Shown here piece after piece: positions 25,770 through 34,216 of a stretch of DNA of 64,000 bases. The translations under genes and the position numbers were made by a program. How positions within the stretch are numbered: the stretch's first letter is position 1; every line of letters begins with the position of its first letter. The stretch covers positions 38,325 through 102,324 of the forward strand of contig JBFLXH010000005.1 of assembly GCA_040757295.1 (NCBI GenBank), read 5' to 3'. This stretch comes from JAGXSE01 sp040757295 (GTDB lineage: Bacteria > Bacillota > PH28-bin88). The notes under the pieces are model-generated. The model made no database searches and was not told the origin of the DNA. It saw nothing but the letters and a program-made list of their open reading frames with translations.

Positions 25770-27527
25770 TTAGTTCGCCACGGGAATCCCTTCAGGGGTC
25801 CAACCCCGTAACCGGTAATAATCAGCCAGCATCAAATCGAATTCGGCTTCAGTCAGGTGACTGCGATCAGGCGCTATTGATTGGCGGAACAGGCGGGCAG
25901 GCAACCGGTCGTCAAGAGCGCTAAGTCCTTGATCAAGGTTAAACTGCCGGGACATGGCTACAATCCGGTTGGCAACCTGACGCAGTTCATCGGGGGTAAA
26001 CTCCCACCCACAGGTAGCCCTTATTAGGGAAACTAAAGATTCCCAGGGGATCAGGTCCCGGAAAAATACGCAGAGGATCATGGTATTAAAGATGGTAAGG
26101 CGGTTTTCAAACTCGATAAACAGTTGGGCTTTCCCGTCAATCTGGGCCGGGTCGATGATTCCCGCCAGTTCAGGTTTATAGAAAGTTGCCCGCAGGTGGC
26201 AGGCACCCCTGGCTGAAGTGGCATAAGCTAACCCCATGCCTTTTAATAAGCGGGGATCATAACCGGCTGGCTCCATCCCTTTGACATGGACAGCCAGGTC
26301 CTCAAGCCCCAGCTGGGCTGCTGCTGCCTTAATACCGCCTGAAAGAATGGCCCCTAAACCTTGCCTGCCTGAGATTTGCAATATAAGATCAGCCGCTCCT
26401 TTGGCATCGCCGTATAAAGGCCCTTCAGTTAACCGGCCCTGCTCTCTCGCCTCCATCACCAGCCCGATTAGGTTGCCGCAGGTGATGGTATCAACCCCCA
26501 ACCGGTCACAGAGGTCATTTAATTTTAGGATTTCGTCCAGTCGATCAATTTCGCATAGGCCGCCGAAAGCGTAAATTGTTTCATACTCAGGCCCCTCTAC
26601 CGTCAGGCCTTGATACTCCCCTTCTCTTACTTTCGTAAGTTTGCCGCAGGCCAGCATGCAGTGGGGGCAGGCCTTTGCCTTGACGTCAAAATTATTTAAT
26701 AAGGCATCACCGTTAATTTTTTCCCAGTGATCGCTCCTGCCTTTGGACCAGTAGCGGGCAGGGAAAACTCCTGCTTTATTCAGAATAGAGACCATCACCG
26801 GAGTGCCATAGGTACGGTAATTTTTGGCCCCTGGGTCATCTTTGGCTTTTTCCCGCAGGCTCATGACCAATTCTTTTAGCAATTCCGGATCGGCAAGCTG
26901 GCAGGCGGCCTGGCCATGGAAAACCACGGCCTTTAATTTTTTAGACCCCATTACAGCCCCCATGCCGGTACGGCCGGCAGAACGCCAGTAATTGTTCTCC
27001 AAACAGGCAAACCGCACCAGGTTTTCCCCGGCAGGGCCGATGACCAAAGCCTCGGCCCCCTCCTGTCCAACTTCTGCGATCACCGCATCTTCGGTAAAGT
27101 AAGTATCCTTTCCCCACAGGTGACCGGCATCATGGACCTTGACTTCTCTATCGCTGATTTCCAGATAAACTGGCTTGTCGCTTTTGCCTTCAATTACAAT
27201 GGCATCATATCCGGTAGACTTCATGGCAGCAGCCACTCGACCGCCGGAAGAGGCCTCCCCAAAGCCGCCCGTTAAAGGGGATTTGCTGAAAACGCTGTAA
27301 CGGCTGGCGCCAGGCATGATGGTCCCAGCGGCTGGACCAGTCACAAAAATCACGGGGTTCCCCGGACCCAGGGGATCCGTTCCAGGCGGCACCAGGCGGT
27401 TCAAGAGGTAGGTTGCTAACCCGCGGCCGCCCAGATATTTTTTTAACAACTCTTCCTCCAATACCTCAACAAAATGATCCCCGGTTATCAAGTTAATACG
27501 TAGCATTTTACCAAAAAAACCAAACAT
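25770..27527 (-). CDS. aldehyde:ferredoxin oxidoreductase family protein (tungsten/molybdopterin)
   Basis: The protein has about 585 residues. The N-terminal AFOR domain has LRINLITGD, YLGGRGLATYLL, FVTGPAAGT and FSKSPLTGGFGEASSGG. The central part holds the 4Fe-4S ligands CPHCMLACGK, and the C-terminal domain follows. The family oxidises aldehydes to acids with ferredoxin, using a tungsten or molybdenum bis-pterin. ATG 27527 has GAGGAGGGG at the right distance; a longer frame overlaps the aminotransferase gene. It is encoded 83 bases after the aminotransferase, so a semialdehyde from the aminotransferase is the likely substrate, for example glutarate semialdehyde. A distinct substrate cannot be excluded. 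Confidence 0.9.
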   Translation of the reverse strand: MFGFFGKMLRINLITGDHFVEVLEEELLKKYLGGRGLATYLLNRLVPPGTDPLGPGNPVIFVTGPAAGTIMPGASRYSVFSKSPLTGGFGEASSGGRVAAAMKSTGYDAIVIEGKSDKPVYLEISDREVKVHDAGHLWGKDTYFTEDAVIAEVGQEGAEALVIGPAGENLVRFACLENNYWRSAGRTGMGAVMGSKKLKAVVFHGQAACQLADPELLKELVMSLREKAKDDPGAKNYRTYGTPVMVSILNKAGVFPARYWSKGRSDHWEKINGDALLNNFDVKAKACPHCMLACGKLTKVREGEYQGLTVEGPEYETIYAFGGLCEIDRLDEILKLNDLCDRLGVDTITCGNLIGLVMEAREQGRLTEGPLYGDAKGAADLILQISGRQGLGAILSGGIKAAAAQLGLEDLAVHVKGMEPAGYDPRLLKGMGLAYATSARGACHLRATFYKPELAGIIDPAQIDGKAQLFIEFENRLTIFNTMILCVFFRDLIPWESLVSLIRATCGWEFTPDELRQVANRIVAMSRQFNLDQGLSALDDRLPARLFRQSIAPDRSHLTEAEFDLMLADYYRLRGWTPEGIPVAN

Positions 27528-27610
27528 CTTTTTCCCCTCCTCGAACTCTCCTCCAACCATCCTAAGCAAGCACAAACATGCTTTTTGGCCAAGGGGCGCC
27601 GCGGAACCCA

Positions 27611-28957
27611 TTAATTCAGAGAAGCAGCCTCCAAGGCCCGCTCCACTACGTCAAGCCCCATAGACAGCTGTTCCTCAGTGATAACCAGGGGAACCAGGAA
27701 ACGGACCACATTGCTGAATACACCGGCGCTTAAGGCCAAAACGCCGTTTTTAACGCAGGAGTTGATGACCTTTGAGGTTGCTTCCTTAGCGGGCTCTTTG
27801 GTCTGGCGGTCTTTTACCAGTTCAATGGCAACCATGGCTCCTAGCCCCCGGACATCGCCAATCAAAGGGAATTTATCCTGCATGGCCTTCAATCGCTGAA
27901 CCAAAATTTCTCCCAGTTGGTTAGCCCTGTTAGCAAGGGCATCCCGTTGAAGCAGCTCGATTGACTTCAAGGCAGCTACACAGGATACTGGGTTGCCGCC
28001 AAAGGTGCCTCCAATTTCGCCCGGGTTCGCCGCATCCATTATCTCGGCCCGGCCTACAACAGCGCTGACAGGCATCCCGGCAGCCAATGACTTGGAAAGA
28101 GTCATCATGTCAGGCTCAATTCCAAAGTGTTCAACAGCAAACATCGTCCCGGTACGGCCAAAGCCCGATTGGACCTCATCGGCAATCAGCAAAATACCGT
28201 ACTTCTCACATATTGCCTTGAGACCCTGAAGATACTCCGGCGGCGGGACGATGAAGCCGCCCTCGCCCTGGACGGGCTCAGCGATTATTGCAGCAACGTT
28301 TTCGTGGGGGCATTCAGACAGGAAAAACCGCTCCAGGTAACTAACGCACTGCAGGTCACATCCCGGATACTTTTGCCCAAAAACACAACGGTAGCAATAA
28401 GCTGATGGAATTTTGTGAACCTCGGGGGCAAAAGGGCCAAAGCCAAATTTATAGGGCTTAACCTTGCTTGTCAGGGTCATTGCCATCAGAGTCCGGCCGT
28501 GGAATGCACATTCCAACGCAATGATCCCCGTCCGCTTGGTATACTTTCTGGCCAGCTTGACAGCATTCTCAACTGCCTCTGCCCCGGAATTGGCCAACAT
28601 CACCTTTTTAGCAAAGGAGCCTGGGGTTATCTGGGTTAATTTTTCCGCCAGCCGCACATAGGGCTCGTACATGGCCACATGAAAACAGGTATGGAGATAC
28701 TTTTCCGCCTGTTCCTTAACAGCGTTTACAATTTCCTGGGGACTGTGGCCTACATTTACAACGCCGATACCAGCCGCAAAATCAATAAAAACATTACCGT
28801 CTACATCCCGTACCAGGGCCCCTTTAGCCTCTTCGGCAAAAATCGGGGCGGTATTCGCCGGTCCCCGGGATACAAATTGCTCTCTTAATGCCAGCAGTTC
28901 CTTTGATTTGGGACCCGGGATTTCAGTAAGCAACTGAGGCTTCCACTCAAAGGCCAT
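27611..28957 (-). CDS. class III PLP aminotransferase (GABA/5-aminovalerate type)
   Basis: A 448-residue fold-type I omega-aminotransferase like GabT and DavT: DVDGNVFIDFAAGIGVVNVGH, ANSGAEAVENAVKLAR, FHGRTLMAM, ADEVQSGFGRTG, and the PLP lysine in TLSKSLAAGMP. It moves the terminal amino group to 2-oxoglutarate, giving a semialdehyde. A short Cys-containing stretch (YCYRCVFGQKYPGCDLQC) is typical of an anaerobe subgroup. A full-consensus sigma-54 promoter lies 40 bases upstream, overlapping the end of the activator gene. 5-aminovalerate is favoured by the glutaryl-CoA genes nearby; GABA is the alternative. Confidence 0.9.
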   Translation of the reverse strand: MAFEWKPQLLTEIPGPKSKELLALREQFVSRGPANTAPIFAEEAKGALVRDVDGNVFIDFAAGIGVVNVGHSPQEIVNAVKEQAEKYLHTCFHVAMYEPYVRLAEKLTQITPGSFAKKVMLANSGAEAVENAVKLARKYTKRTGIIALECAFHGRTLMAMTLTSKVKPYKFGFGPFAPEVHKIPSAYCYRCVFGQKYPGCDLQCVSYLERFFLSECPHENVAAIIAEPVQGEGGFIVPPPEYLQGLKAICEKYGILLIADEVQSGFGRTGTMFAVEHFGIEPDMMTLSKSLAAGMPVSAVVGRAEIMDAANPGEIGGTFGGNPVSCVAALKSIELLQRDALANRANQLGEILVQRLKAMQDKFPLIGDVRGLGAMVAIELVKDRQTKEPAKEATSKVINSCVKNGVLALSAGVFSNVVRFLVPLVITEEQLSMGLDVVERALEAASLN

Positions 28958-28996
28958 TTTAATAACCTCCTTGCATTTTGTGTTACCATTCCTTTA

Positions 28997-29012
28997 TGCA
29001 AGAAGTGTGCCA
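28997..29012 (-). promoter_or_regulatory. sigma-54 promoter of the aminotransferase operon
   Basis: The minus strand reads TGGCAC-ACTTC-TTGCA, an exact match to the -24/-12 consensus, ending 40 bases before the start codon. It sits just after the stop codon of the sigma-54 activator gene. Confidence 0.87.
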
Positions 29013-29015
29013 TTC

Positions 29016-30503
29016 TTATTGCCCGCTGCAGGAGGTTTTCTTGTTGGGCTTGCGGCGCCTGATGGCCAAATATTTATTTATTTTCCGTACAACTGTGGAT
29101 TGGTTGATTCCTAAAACTTCCGCTATCCGGTAGGTATTCCCTAACTGGTGATAAGCCTTGGCAATCAGCTGTTTTTCCAGCTCTTCTATGGCCCTGCTCA
29201 AGGTGCAAAGCCCCCGGACAATTACCACTGGCTCTTTTCGACCGGCTGCCCTTGCCAAAAAAAGGTCCGGCAAATGGCCAACAGCAATTTCCTTCCGGTC
29301 ACTGGTAACCACCAGACGCTCAATAACATTCTCTAACTCCCGCACATTACCAGGCCAATCATAATTCATAAAAAGGTCCAACACCTCGGGGCTCAATTCC
29401 TTGGTGATGCCGTATTTCTCCTTAAAGCGGCTTAAACACCCCTCAATTAAAAGAGGAATGTCTTCTCTCCGATACCTAAGCGGAGGAACGGTGATGGGCA
29501 CTACATTGAGCCGGTAGTATAGGTCTTCCCGGAACCCACCGGTAGAAACCATTCTTTGGATATCCTGATTGGTGGCAGCCAGAATCCGCACATTGACAGG
29601 CCGTTCTTTATAGCCCCCTACCCTGACAACCCGTTTCTCCTGCAAGACTTGCAAGATTTTAGCCTGGAGTCCCAAAGGCAGTTCGGCTATCTCATCTAAA
29701 AACAGGGTGCCTTGATCGGCCATCTCAATGGTACCCTTTTTACCTTCTTTTCTGGCGCCGGTAAAAGCTCCCGGTTCATAGCCGAACAGCTCGGACTCCA
29801 ACAGATTGGCAGGGATGGCTGCGCAATTAATACTGATAAATGGTCCTCGGCACCTGGGACTGTTTTGGTGTATGTGGGCTGCCAGTAAGCCCTTACCAAC
29901 TCCCGTTTCGCCTAGTAGCAGGATAGTCGAGTCAACTTTGGCTACCCGTTTGGCTAGGTCTACTACCTCCCGCATGCAGGGACTCTCGGCGACCATTTCA
30001 TATCCAGCTTGCTGAAGGCTCTTTTGGTTTAATTGGGCGATCTGCTGCCGGTAGCTGTCTGCTAAGGCCTCCGTTTCGGCCAGTCTTTCCTTGAGCACAT
30101 TGAGTTCGGTGATATCCCTGGAGTTGATCACAATTCTTTCAATGACCCCGTCCTCGTTAAATACGGGGTTTCCGGTAACGACTACCTGCCGGCCGCTGCG
30201 GGTATGCTGCAAGATGGTTACCCGCCGCTTTTCTTTTAAGACCACCTCTGTACAGGAAGGGAAAAAAAGACCTGCTTTAACCAGTTCATCAACCGGTTTT
30301 CCAACCAATTCTTCGGGCTTAACGCCATAAAGCCGTTCACAAGCAGCACTTACCCTAAGAGTAATTCTGTTTCCATCGGTAAGGTAGATTTCGTCGAAAG
30401 AAGATTCGAGCATGGCCTCTAACTCTTTATTGACCTGCTGCAATTTTTTTAACTCTTCCTGCAATGCCAAAACCTGTTGCAAGAGGTCTGGCGAACCTGA
30501 CAT
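29016..30503 (-). CDS. sigma-54-dependent activator (PAS-AAA+-HTH)
   Basis: The 495-residue protein begins with a short coiled coil (about 5-30), then a PAS domain (30-135, SSFDEIYLTDGNR...VINSRDITEL). The AAA+ domain has Walker A GETGVGKG, the sigma-54 contact loop GAFTGA and Walker B GTLFLDEI. A TyrR-type C-terminal helix-turn-helix (TYRIAEVLGINQSTVVRKI) ends it. It should bind upstream sites and open the sigma-54 promoters of the island when its PAS domain senses a ligand. The recognition helix is almost the same as in the second activator at 41.5 kb. Two inverted repeats at 30553-30589, 50 bases before its start, suggest self-control. Confidence 0.92.
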   Translation of the reverse strand: MSGSPDLLQQVLALQEELKKLQQVNKELEAMLESSFDEIYLTDGNRITLRVSAACERLYGVKPEELVGKPVDELVKAGLFFPSCTEVVLKEKRRVTILQHTRSGRQVVVTGNPVFNEDGVIERIVINSRDITELNVLKERLAETEALADSYRQQIAQLNQKSLQQAGYEMVAESPCMREVVDLAKRVAKVDSTILLLGETGVGKGLLAAHIHQNSPRCRGPFISINCAAIPANLLESELFGYEPGAFTGARKEGKKGTIEMADQGTLFLDEIAELPLGLQAKILQVLQEKRVVRVGGYKERPVNVRILAATNQDIQRMVSTGGFREDLYYRLNVVPITVPPLRYRREDIPLLIEGCLSRFKEKYGITKELSPEVLDLFMNYDWPGNVRELENVIERLVVTSDRKEIAVGHLPDLFLARAAGRKEPVVIVRGLCTLSRAIEELEKQLIAKAYHQLGNTYRIAEVLGINQSTVVRKINKYLAIRRRKPNKKTSCSGQ

Positions 30504-30552
30504 GAAAACCTACCCCCAGTCAATGGAATAATAACGCCACTCAACCCTCTTA

Positions 30553-30589
30553 AATGCAACTATCCATTTGCTTCATGCAATCTTGCATT
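30553..30589. promoter_or_regulatory. two putative activator-binding repeats before the activator gene
   Basis: AATGCA-ACTA-TCCATT (30553-30568) and CATGCA-ATCT-TGCATT (30574-30589) are 21 bp apart, two helical turns. They fit the 16-bp island motif and lie between the acyl-CoA synthetase stop and the activator start. Confidence 0.55.
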
Positions 30590-30632
30590 TACGAAAGTTC
30601 CTGATTAGACCCCCTGACGGGAAAATCTCCGC

Positions 30633-32822
30633 TTAGGCAAGCTTTTTTGGCAGCGGAAACACATTAAGCCTTACATGCTTTTTAGCGATAATAAGAGCGT
30701 CAGCCAACCTGACTCCCTGTCCCTCCGGCAACACGATTAATGGGTTGATATCCAGCTCCGCCAGGTCATCTTTTAGGTCAACAGCCAGGTGGGATACGGT
30801 AATCAGGACTTCCGCCAAGGCAGCAATATCCCCCTTTCCCCGCCCCCTAAAACCAGCCATTAAGGGATACCCTTTGATTTCCATAATCATTTCCATTGCA
30901 TCCCTTTTGGAGAGGGGCGCCGGCCGCATGGATACATCTTTAAATACTTCTACAAATATCCCTCCCAATCCAAACATGACCACCGGCCCAAACACGGGAT
31001 CGTTATTGACCCCGATGATGGCCTCGACGCCTTTGCCAATCATTTCCTGCACCAGGACGCCCCAGATTTCCGCATCAGGGTTATACTCCTTGGCATTCGC
31101 AACGATGGTGCGGAAAGCTTCTCGCACCTCCTGGGGAGAGAAAATATTTAATATGACCCCTTTAGCTTCCGTCTTGTGCAAAATTTGGGGAGATTCTATC
31201 TTCATGACCACCGGGTAGCCTATTTCCTGGGCTAAGGCCACAGCGTCTTCCTCGTTTGTAGCCAGGCCCTCACCGGGCATGGGCAGCCCATAATACTTTA
31301 AAACTTTTTTCGCCTGGTGCTCAGACAGGGTGCCTCCGTCAGCCAAGAGCTCCCGGACTCTTTGCAGTTCTTGTTCGCTGAGTACCTGAGGCCTTATTTG
31401 CGCCTGAAGGGAACTATTCTTGTAGGCTTGGGCAAAGGAAGCATAGTCCACCAAGGCCTTAATTGCCCGCACCCCCCTGCCTGGAGCCTTAAAATAAGGA
31501 ACGCCGCCTTGTTTAAGAATCTGAAAGCAACGCTGATTGGTCACATCCCCAGCTGTCCAGACAATGACCACCGGTTTTGTGCTGGAGCCCATCACATCAA
31601 CAATATCCCTGGCTACCTGTTCACCCGCCGAGCCGGTAATCATGGTCTGCACAATCATTAGGCAGTCCACGTTGGGATCAGCCAGGACAACCTCAACACA
31701 CCGGCGGAAACCGGTGGGGTCGTTAATTACCTGGGCTGTAATATCAATGGGGTTCCTGGCTGAACCATAGGAAGGGATAAATTCTTTAATCTGGTCATAG
31801 CTTTCCTCCAAGAGGTCCGGCAGGTCCAAGTCCAGGTCCGCGCAGGTGTCTGCTGCAATAATCCCCGCCCCGCCAGAAGTGCTGATTACACAAAGGCGAT
31901 TTCCCTGAGGAAGTTTGCCGGGGGCAAAGACTTTTGCCATATCAAGCAGCTCTTCGATATCGTTCACCCGGACAATCCCTTTTTGCCGGCAGACAGCCTG
32001 GAATGCTGCGTCAGAGCCGGTCAGGGCTGCCGTATGGGAGGAAGCAGCGCGGCTGCCGATAGCCGAACGCCCCGCCTTTAAAAGAACCAAAGGTTTTCCC
32101 AAGGCCAAAGCCCGTTCTGCCACGGCCTTAAACTGCTCTGAATCGGGCACTCCCTCCAAATAACCGAGGATAACCCTGGTTGAGTCATCCTCAACCATAA
32201 ATTCCATGGCATCTAAAGTAGTCAAATCTGCCTCATTTCCGGTGTTCACGATATATGTAAAGCCAATACCTGCTTCCTGGGCCTGATTAAAGGTGGAATA
32301 GCCCAGGGCCCCGCTTTGGGTAGCAAACCCCACCGGGCCACAGAGAAGGGCTCCGTTTTCCAAAGCCGCGCTAAAACTTGCCGTAATACTGTCTGCCAGG
32401 TTGACCATCCCCTGGCAGTTAGGGCCGCAGACCCTAATCCCGCTGGCTCTGGCCAGTTCCTTGATCTGTTTTTGCAGACGGGCGCCCTCAGCACCTGTCT
32501 CTGCAAACCCAGAACTGAAGATAATTACGTTTTTGATTCCCTTTTCCGCACACTCTTCCAGAGCAGGCAAAACCCGGTGGTAGGCCACCGCAAAAAGAGC
32601 CAGGTCCGGTTGGCCGGGGATAGCCTTAATCGACGGATAGCAGGCCACGCCGTAAATTTCGCTGTACTTAGGATTGACCAGGAAAATATCGCCGCGGTAA
32701 CCATAGTCCTTTAAAAACTTTAGCGGCTTGCCGCTAATACTGGTTAAGTCCTGAGAAGCGCCCACAATCGCAATAGAATTTGGTCGAAAAAACGAGTTCA
32801 GTCCGTGTTCTTGGCTATTCAT
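30633..32822 (-). CDS. acyl-CoA synthetase (ADP/NDP-forming), fused alpha-beta
   Basis: The 729-residue protein joins the CoA-binding alpha part (FFRPNSIAIVGASQD, GPNCQGMVN), the ligase part with the phospho-His loop ASSHTAALTGSDAAF, and a C-terminal ATP-grasp domain (GYPVVMKIESPQILHKTEAKGVILN, EMIGKGVEAIIG, DINPLIVLPEG). Enzymes of this type make ATP from acyl-CoA and ADP plus phosphate, or run in reverse to activate acids. In this setting it could gain ATP from acetyl-CoA or activate glutarate. It follows the CoA-transferase gene by 69 bases, with a perfect hairpin between. Confidence 0.92.
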   Translation of the reverse strand: MNSQEHGLNSFFRPNSIAIVGASQDLTSISGKPLKFLKDYGYRGDIFLVNPKYSEIYGVACYPSIKAIPGQPDLALFAVAYHRVLPALEECAEKGIKNVIIFSSGFAETGAEGARLQKQIKELARASGIRVCGPNCQGMVNLADSITASFSAALENGALLCGPVGFATQSGALGYSTFNQAQEAGIGFTYIVNTGNEADLTTLDAMEFMVEDDSTRVILGYLEGVPDSEQFKAVAERALALGKPLVLLKAGRSAIGSRAASSHTAALTGSDAAFQAVCRQKGIVRVNDIEELLDMAKVFAPGKLPQGNRLCVISTSGGAGIIAADTCADLDLDLPDLLEESYDQIKEFIPSYGSARNPIDITAQVINDPTGFRRCVEVVLADPNVDCLMIVQTMITGSAGEQVARDIVDVMGSSTKPVVIVWTAGDVTNQRCFQILKQGGVPYFKAPGRGVRAIKALVDYASFAQAYKNSSLQAQIRPQVLSEQELQRVRELLADGGTLSEHQAKKVLKYYGLPMPGEGLATNEEDAVALAQEIGYPVVMKIESPQILHKTEAKGVILNIFSPQEVREAFRTIVANAKEYNPDAEIWGVLVQEMIGKGVEAIIGVNNDPVFGPVVMFGLGGIFVEVFKDVSMRPAPLSKRDAMEMIMEIKGYPLMAGFRGRGKGDIAALAEVLITVSHLAVDLKDDLAELDINPLIVLPEGQGVRLADALIIAKKHVRLNVFPLPKKLA

Positions 32823-32857
32823 ACCTTATTCCTCCATTTCAAGCATATAGCAATCAT

Positions 32858-32880
32858 ACCCGGGCGGGAACCGCCCGGGT
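32858..32880. other. perfect hairpin between the CoA-transferase and acyl-CoA synthetase genes
   Basis: ACCCGGGCGG and its exact complement are separated by 3 bases, with no T-run on either side. It is more likely an mRNA-stabilising or processing hairpin within the operon than a terminator. Confidence 0.6.
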
Positions 32881-32891
32881 AAATAACATGG

Positions 32892-34124
32892 TTATACAAC
32901 TCCTTGCAAAACCAGCTCCCTCAGTTCTGATTCGCTTAAGCCCAGCAAATCAGCATATACCTCATGATTATGCTGGCCCAGAAAAGGGGCTGGCTGATCA
33001 AAGGCCGCTTTAGCGTCTGAGAATTTGATGGGCATCCCCCAGGACTTGTAACCGTCAATAACGCCGGTAGCCGGATGCTCAAGGTCAACTATGGCGCCTC
33101 TTGCCTTAAGTTCCTCATCCTGCAAAACTTTCAGGATATCCCTTACTGGAGCACAGGGGACTTCGCACTTCTCCAAAAGAGAAACTATTTCTTCATTATT
33201 CATGGTCTTGGTCCACCGGGTGATCAGCTCATCAACCTCATTAGCATTGGCAGTACGGGCAGACTGCCGCTGGAAACGGGCATCAGCCGCCAACTCCGGC
33301 TGGCCCATTGCTTGGGCAATCCGAGCCCAGTGGGTATCATTCCCGCTGGCAATCACAACCCAGCCGTCCCTGCTTGGATAGGCATTAAAGGGGGTTAAGC
33401 GCAAGAGCCTGTTGCCGCTGCGCAGAGGTTTGCCTTGGGCCGCCCAAAAATCAGGAGCCTCATCCAACTGCAGGGAAAGCAGGGCTTCCAGCATAGAACA
33501 CTCCACCAGTTGCCCGCGGCCTGTTACATGCCGCTGCTGGATTGCGGCCAGAATCCCAATTACGGAATACAAGCCTCCCGCCAGGTCAGCCAGGGTTAGC
33601 CCCACCTTTAGTGGCGGCATATCCTCTGTCCCGTTTGTGGTCATCAGCCCACTCATGGCCTGGATCACGATATCGAAGGCAGGCAGGTGGGCGTAAGCCC
33701 CTGTCAAGCCAAACCCAGACAGGGAACAATAGATTATTTTCGGGTTAACCTTGCTGAGTTCAGAGTAGCCCAAACCTAAACGATCCATGGTCCCTGGCCG
33801 GAAGTTTTCCATTACCACATCAGATTTCTTCGCCAAGCTTAAAAAGATTTCCTTTCCTTTGGCAGACTTCAGATTAAGGGTAATGCTTTTTTTGTTCCGG
33901 CAGCGTTTTAAAAAACCAAAGGACAGGTCCTGTTCGGTTATAGGAGCTACTCCAGCCCCGGCAGGTCCCCCGAAGGGAGGGCTGATTCTTGCGGGGTCAC
34001 CCCCTGCCGGCTGCTCCACCTTAATCACTTCCGCCCCTAAGCCTGCCAGCAGTTGGGTGGCATAGGGCCCGGATAAGAAAGTGGTAACATCCAAAACTCG
34101 GATACCATCTAACGGCTTGGTCAT
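32892..34124 (-). CDS. class III (CaiB/BaiF) CoA-transferase
   Basis: The 410-residue protein is a standard CaiB/BaiF enzyme: PLDGIRVLDVTTFLSGPYATQLLAGLGAEVIKVE at the N-terminus, VMENFRPGTMDRLGLGY with the catalytic Asp region near AFDIVIQAMSGLM, and EALLSLQ. It moves CoA between two carboxylic acids through a glutamyl or aspartyl anhydride. The human glutarate CoA-transferase belongs to the same class, so glutarate or another dicarboxylate is a fair guess here. A weaker sigma-54 promoter lies 42 bases upstream. It is the first gene of an operon with the acyl-CoA synthetase. Confidence 0.9.
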   Translation of the reverse strand: MTKPLDGIRVLDVTTFLSGPYATQLLAGLGAEVIKVEQPAGGDPARISPPFGGPAGAGVAPITEQDLSFGFLKRCRNKKSITLNLKSAKGKEIFLSLAKKSDVVMENFRPGTMDRLGLGYSELSKVNPKIIYCSLSGFGLTGAYAHLPAFDIVIQAMSGLMTTNGTEDMPPLKVGLTLADLAGGLYSVIGILAAIQQRHVTGRGQLVECSMLEALLSLQLDEAPDFWAAQGKPLRSGNRLLRLTPFNAYPSRDGWVVIASGNDTHWARIAQAMGQPELAADARFQRQSARTANANEVDELITRWTKTMNNEEIVSLLEKCEVPCAPVRDILKVLQDEELKARGAIVDLEHPATGVIDGYKSWGMPIKFSDAKAAFDQPAPFLGQHNHEVYADLLGLSESELRELVLQGVV

Positions 34125-34165
34125 ACGCTGTGGTCCTCCTGTTCAACTAGTCTGATCATTTTCCA

Positions 34166-34181
34166 TGCAAGTTTAATTCCA
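34166..34181 (-). promoter_or_regulatory. candidate sigma-54 promoter of the CoA-transferase operon
   Basis: The minus strand reads TGGAAT-TAAAC-TTGCA. The GG and GC pairs are at the right spacing, but the -24 box is CAC to AAT, so it is a weaker match than the others. No clear inverted repeat was found upstream within the transporter gene. Confidence 0.55.
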
Positions 34182-34216
34182 GCGGGCCAAACCTTTGCCA
34201 TTATTCAGGAGTTTTT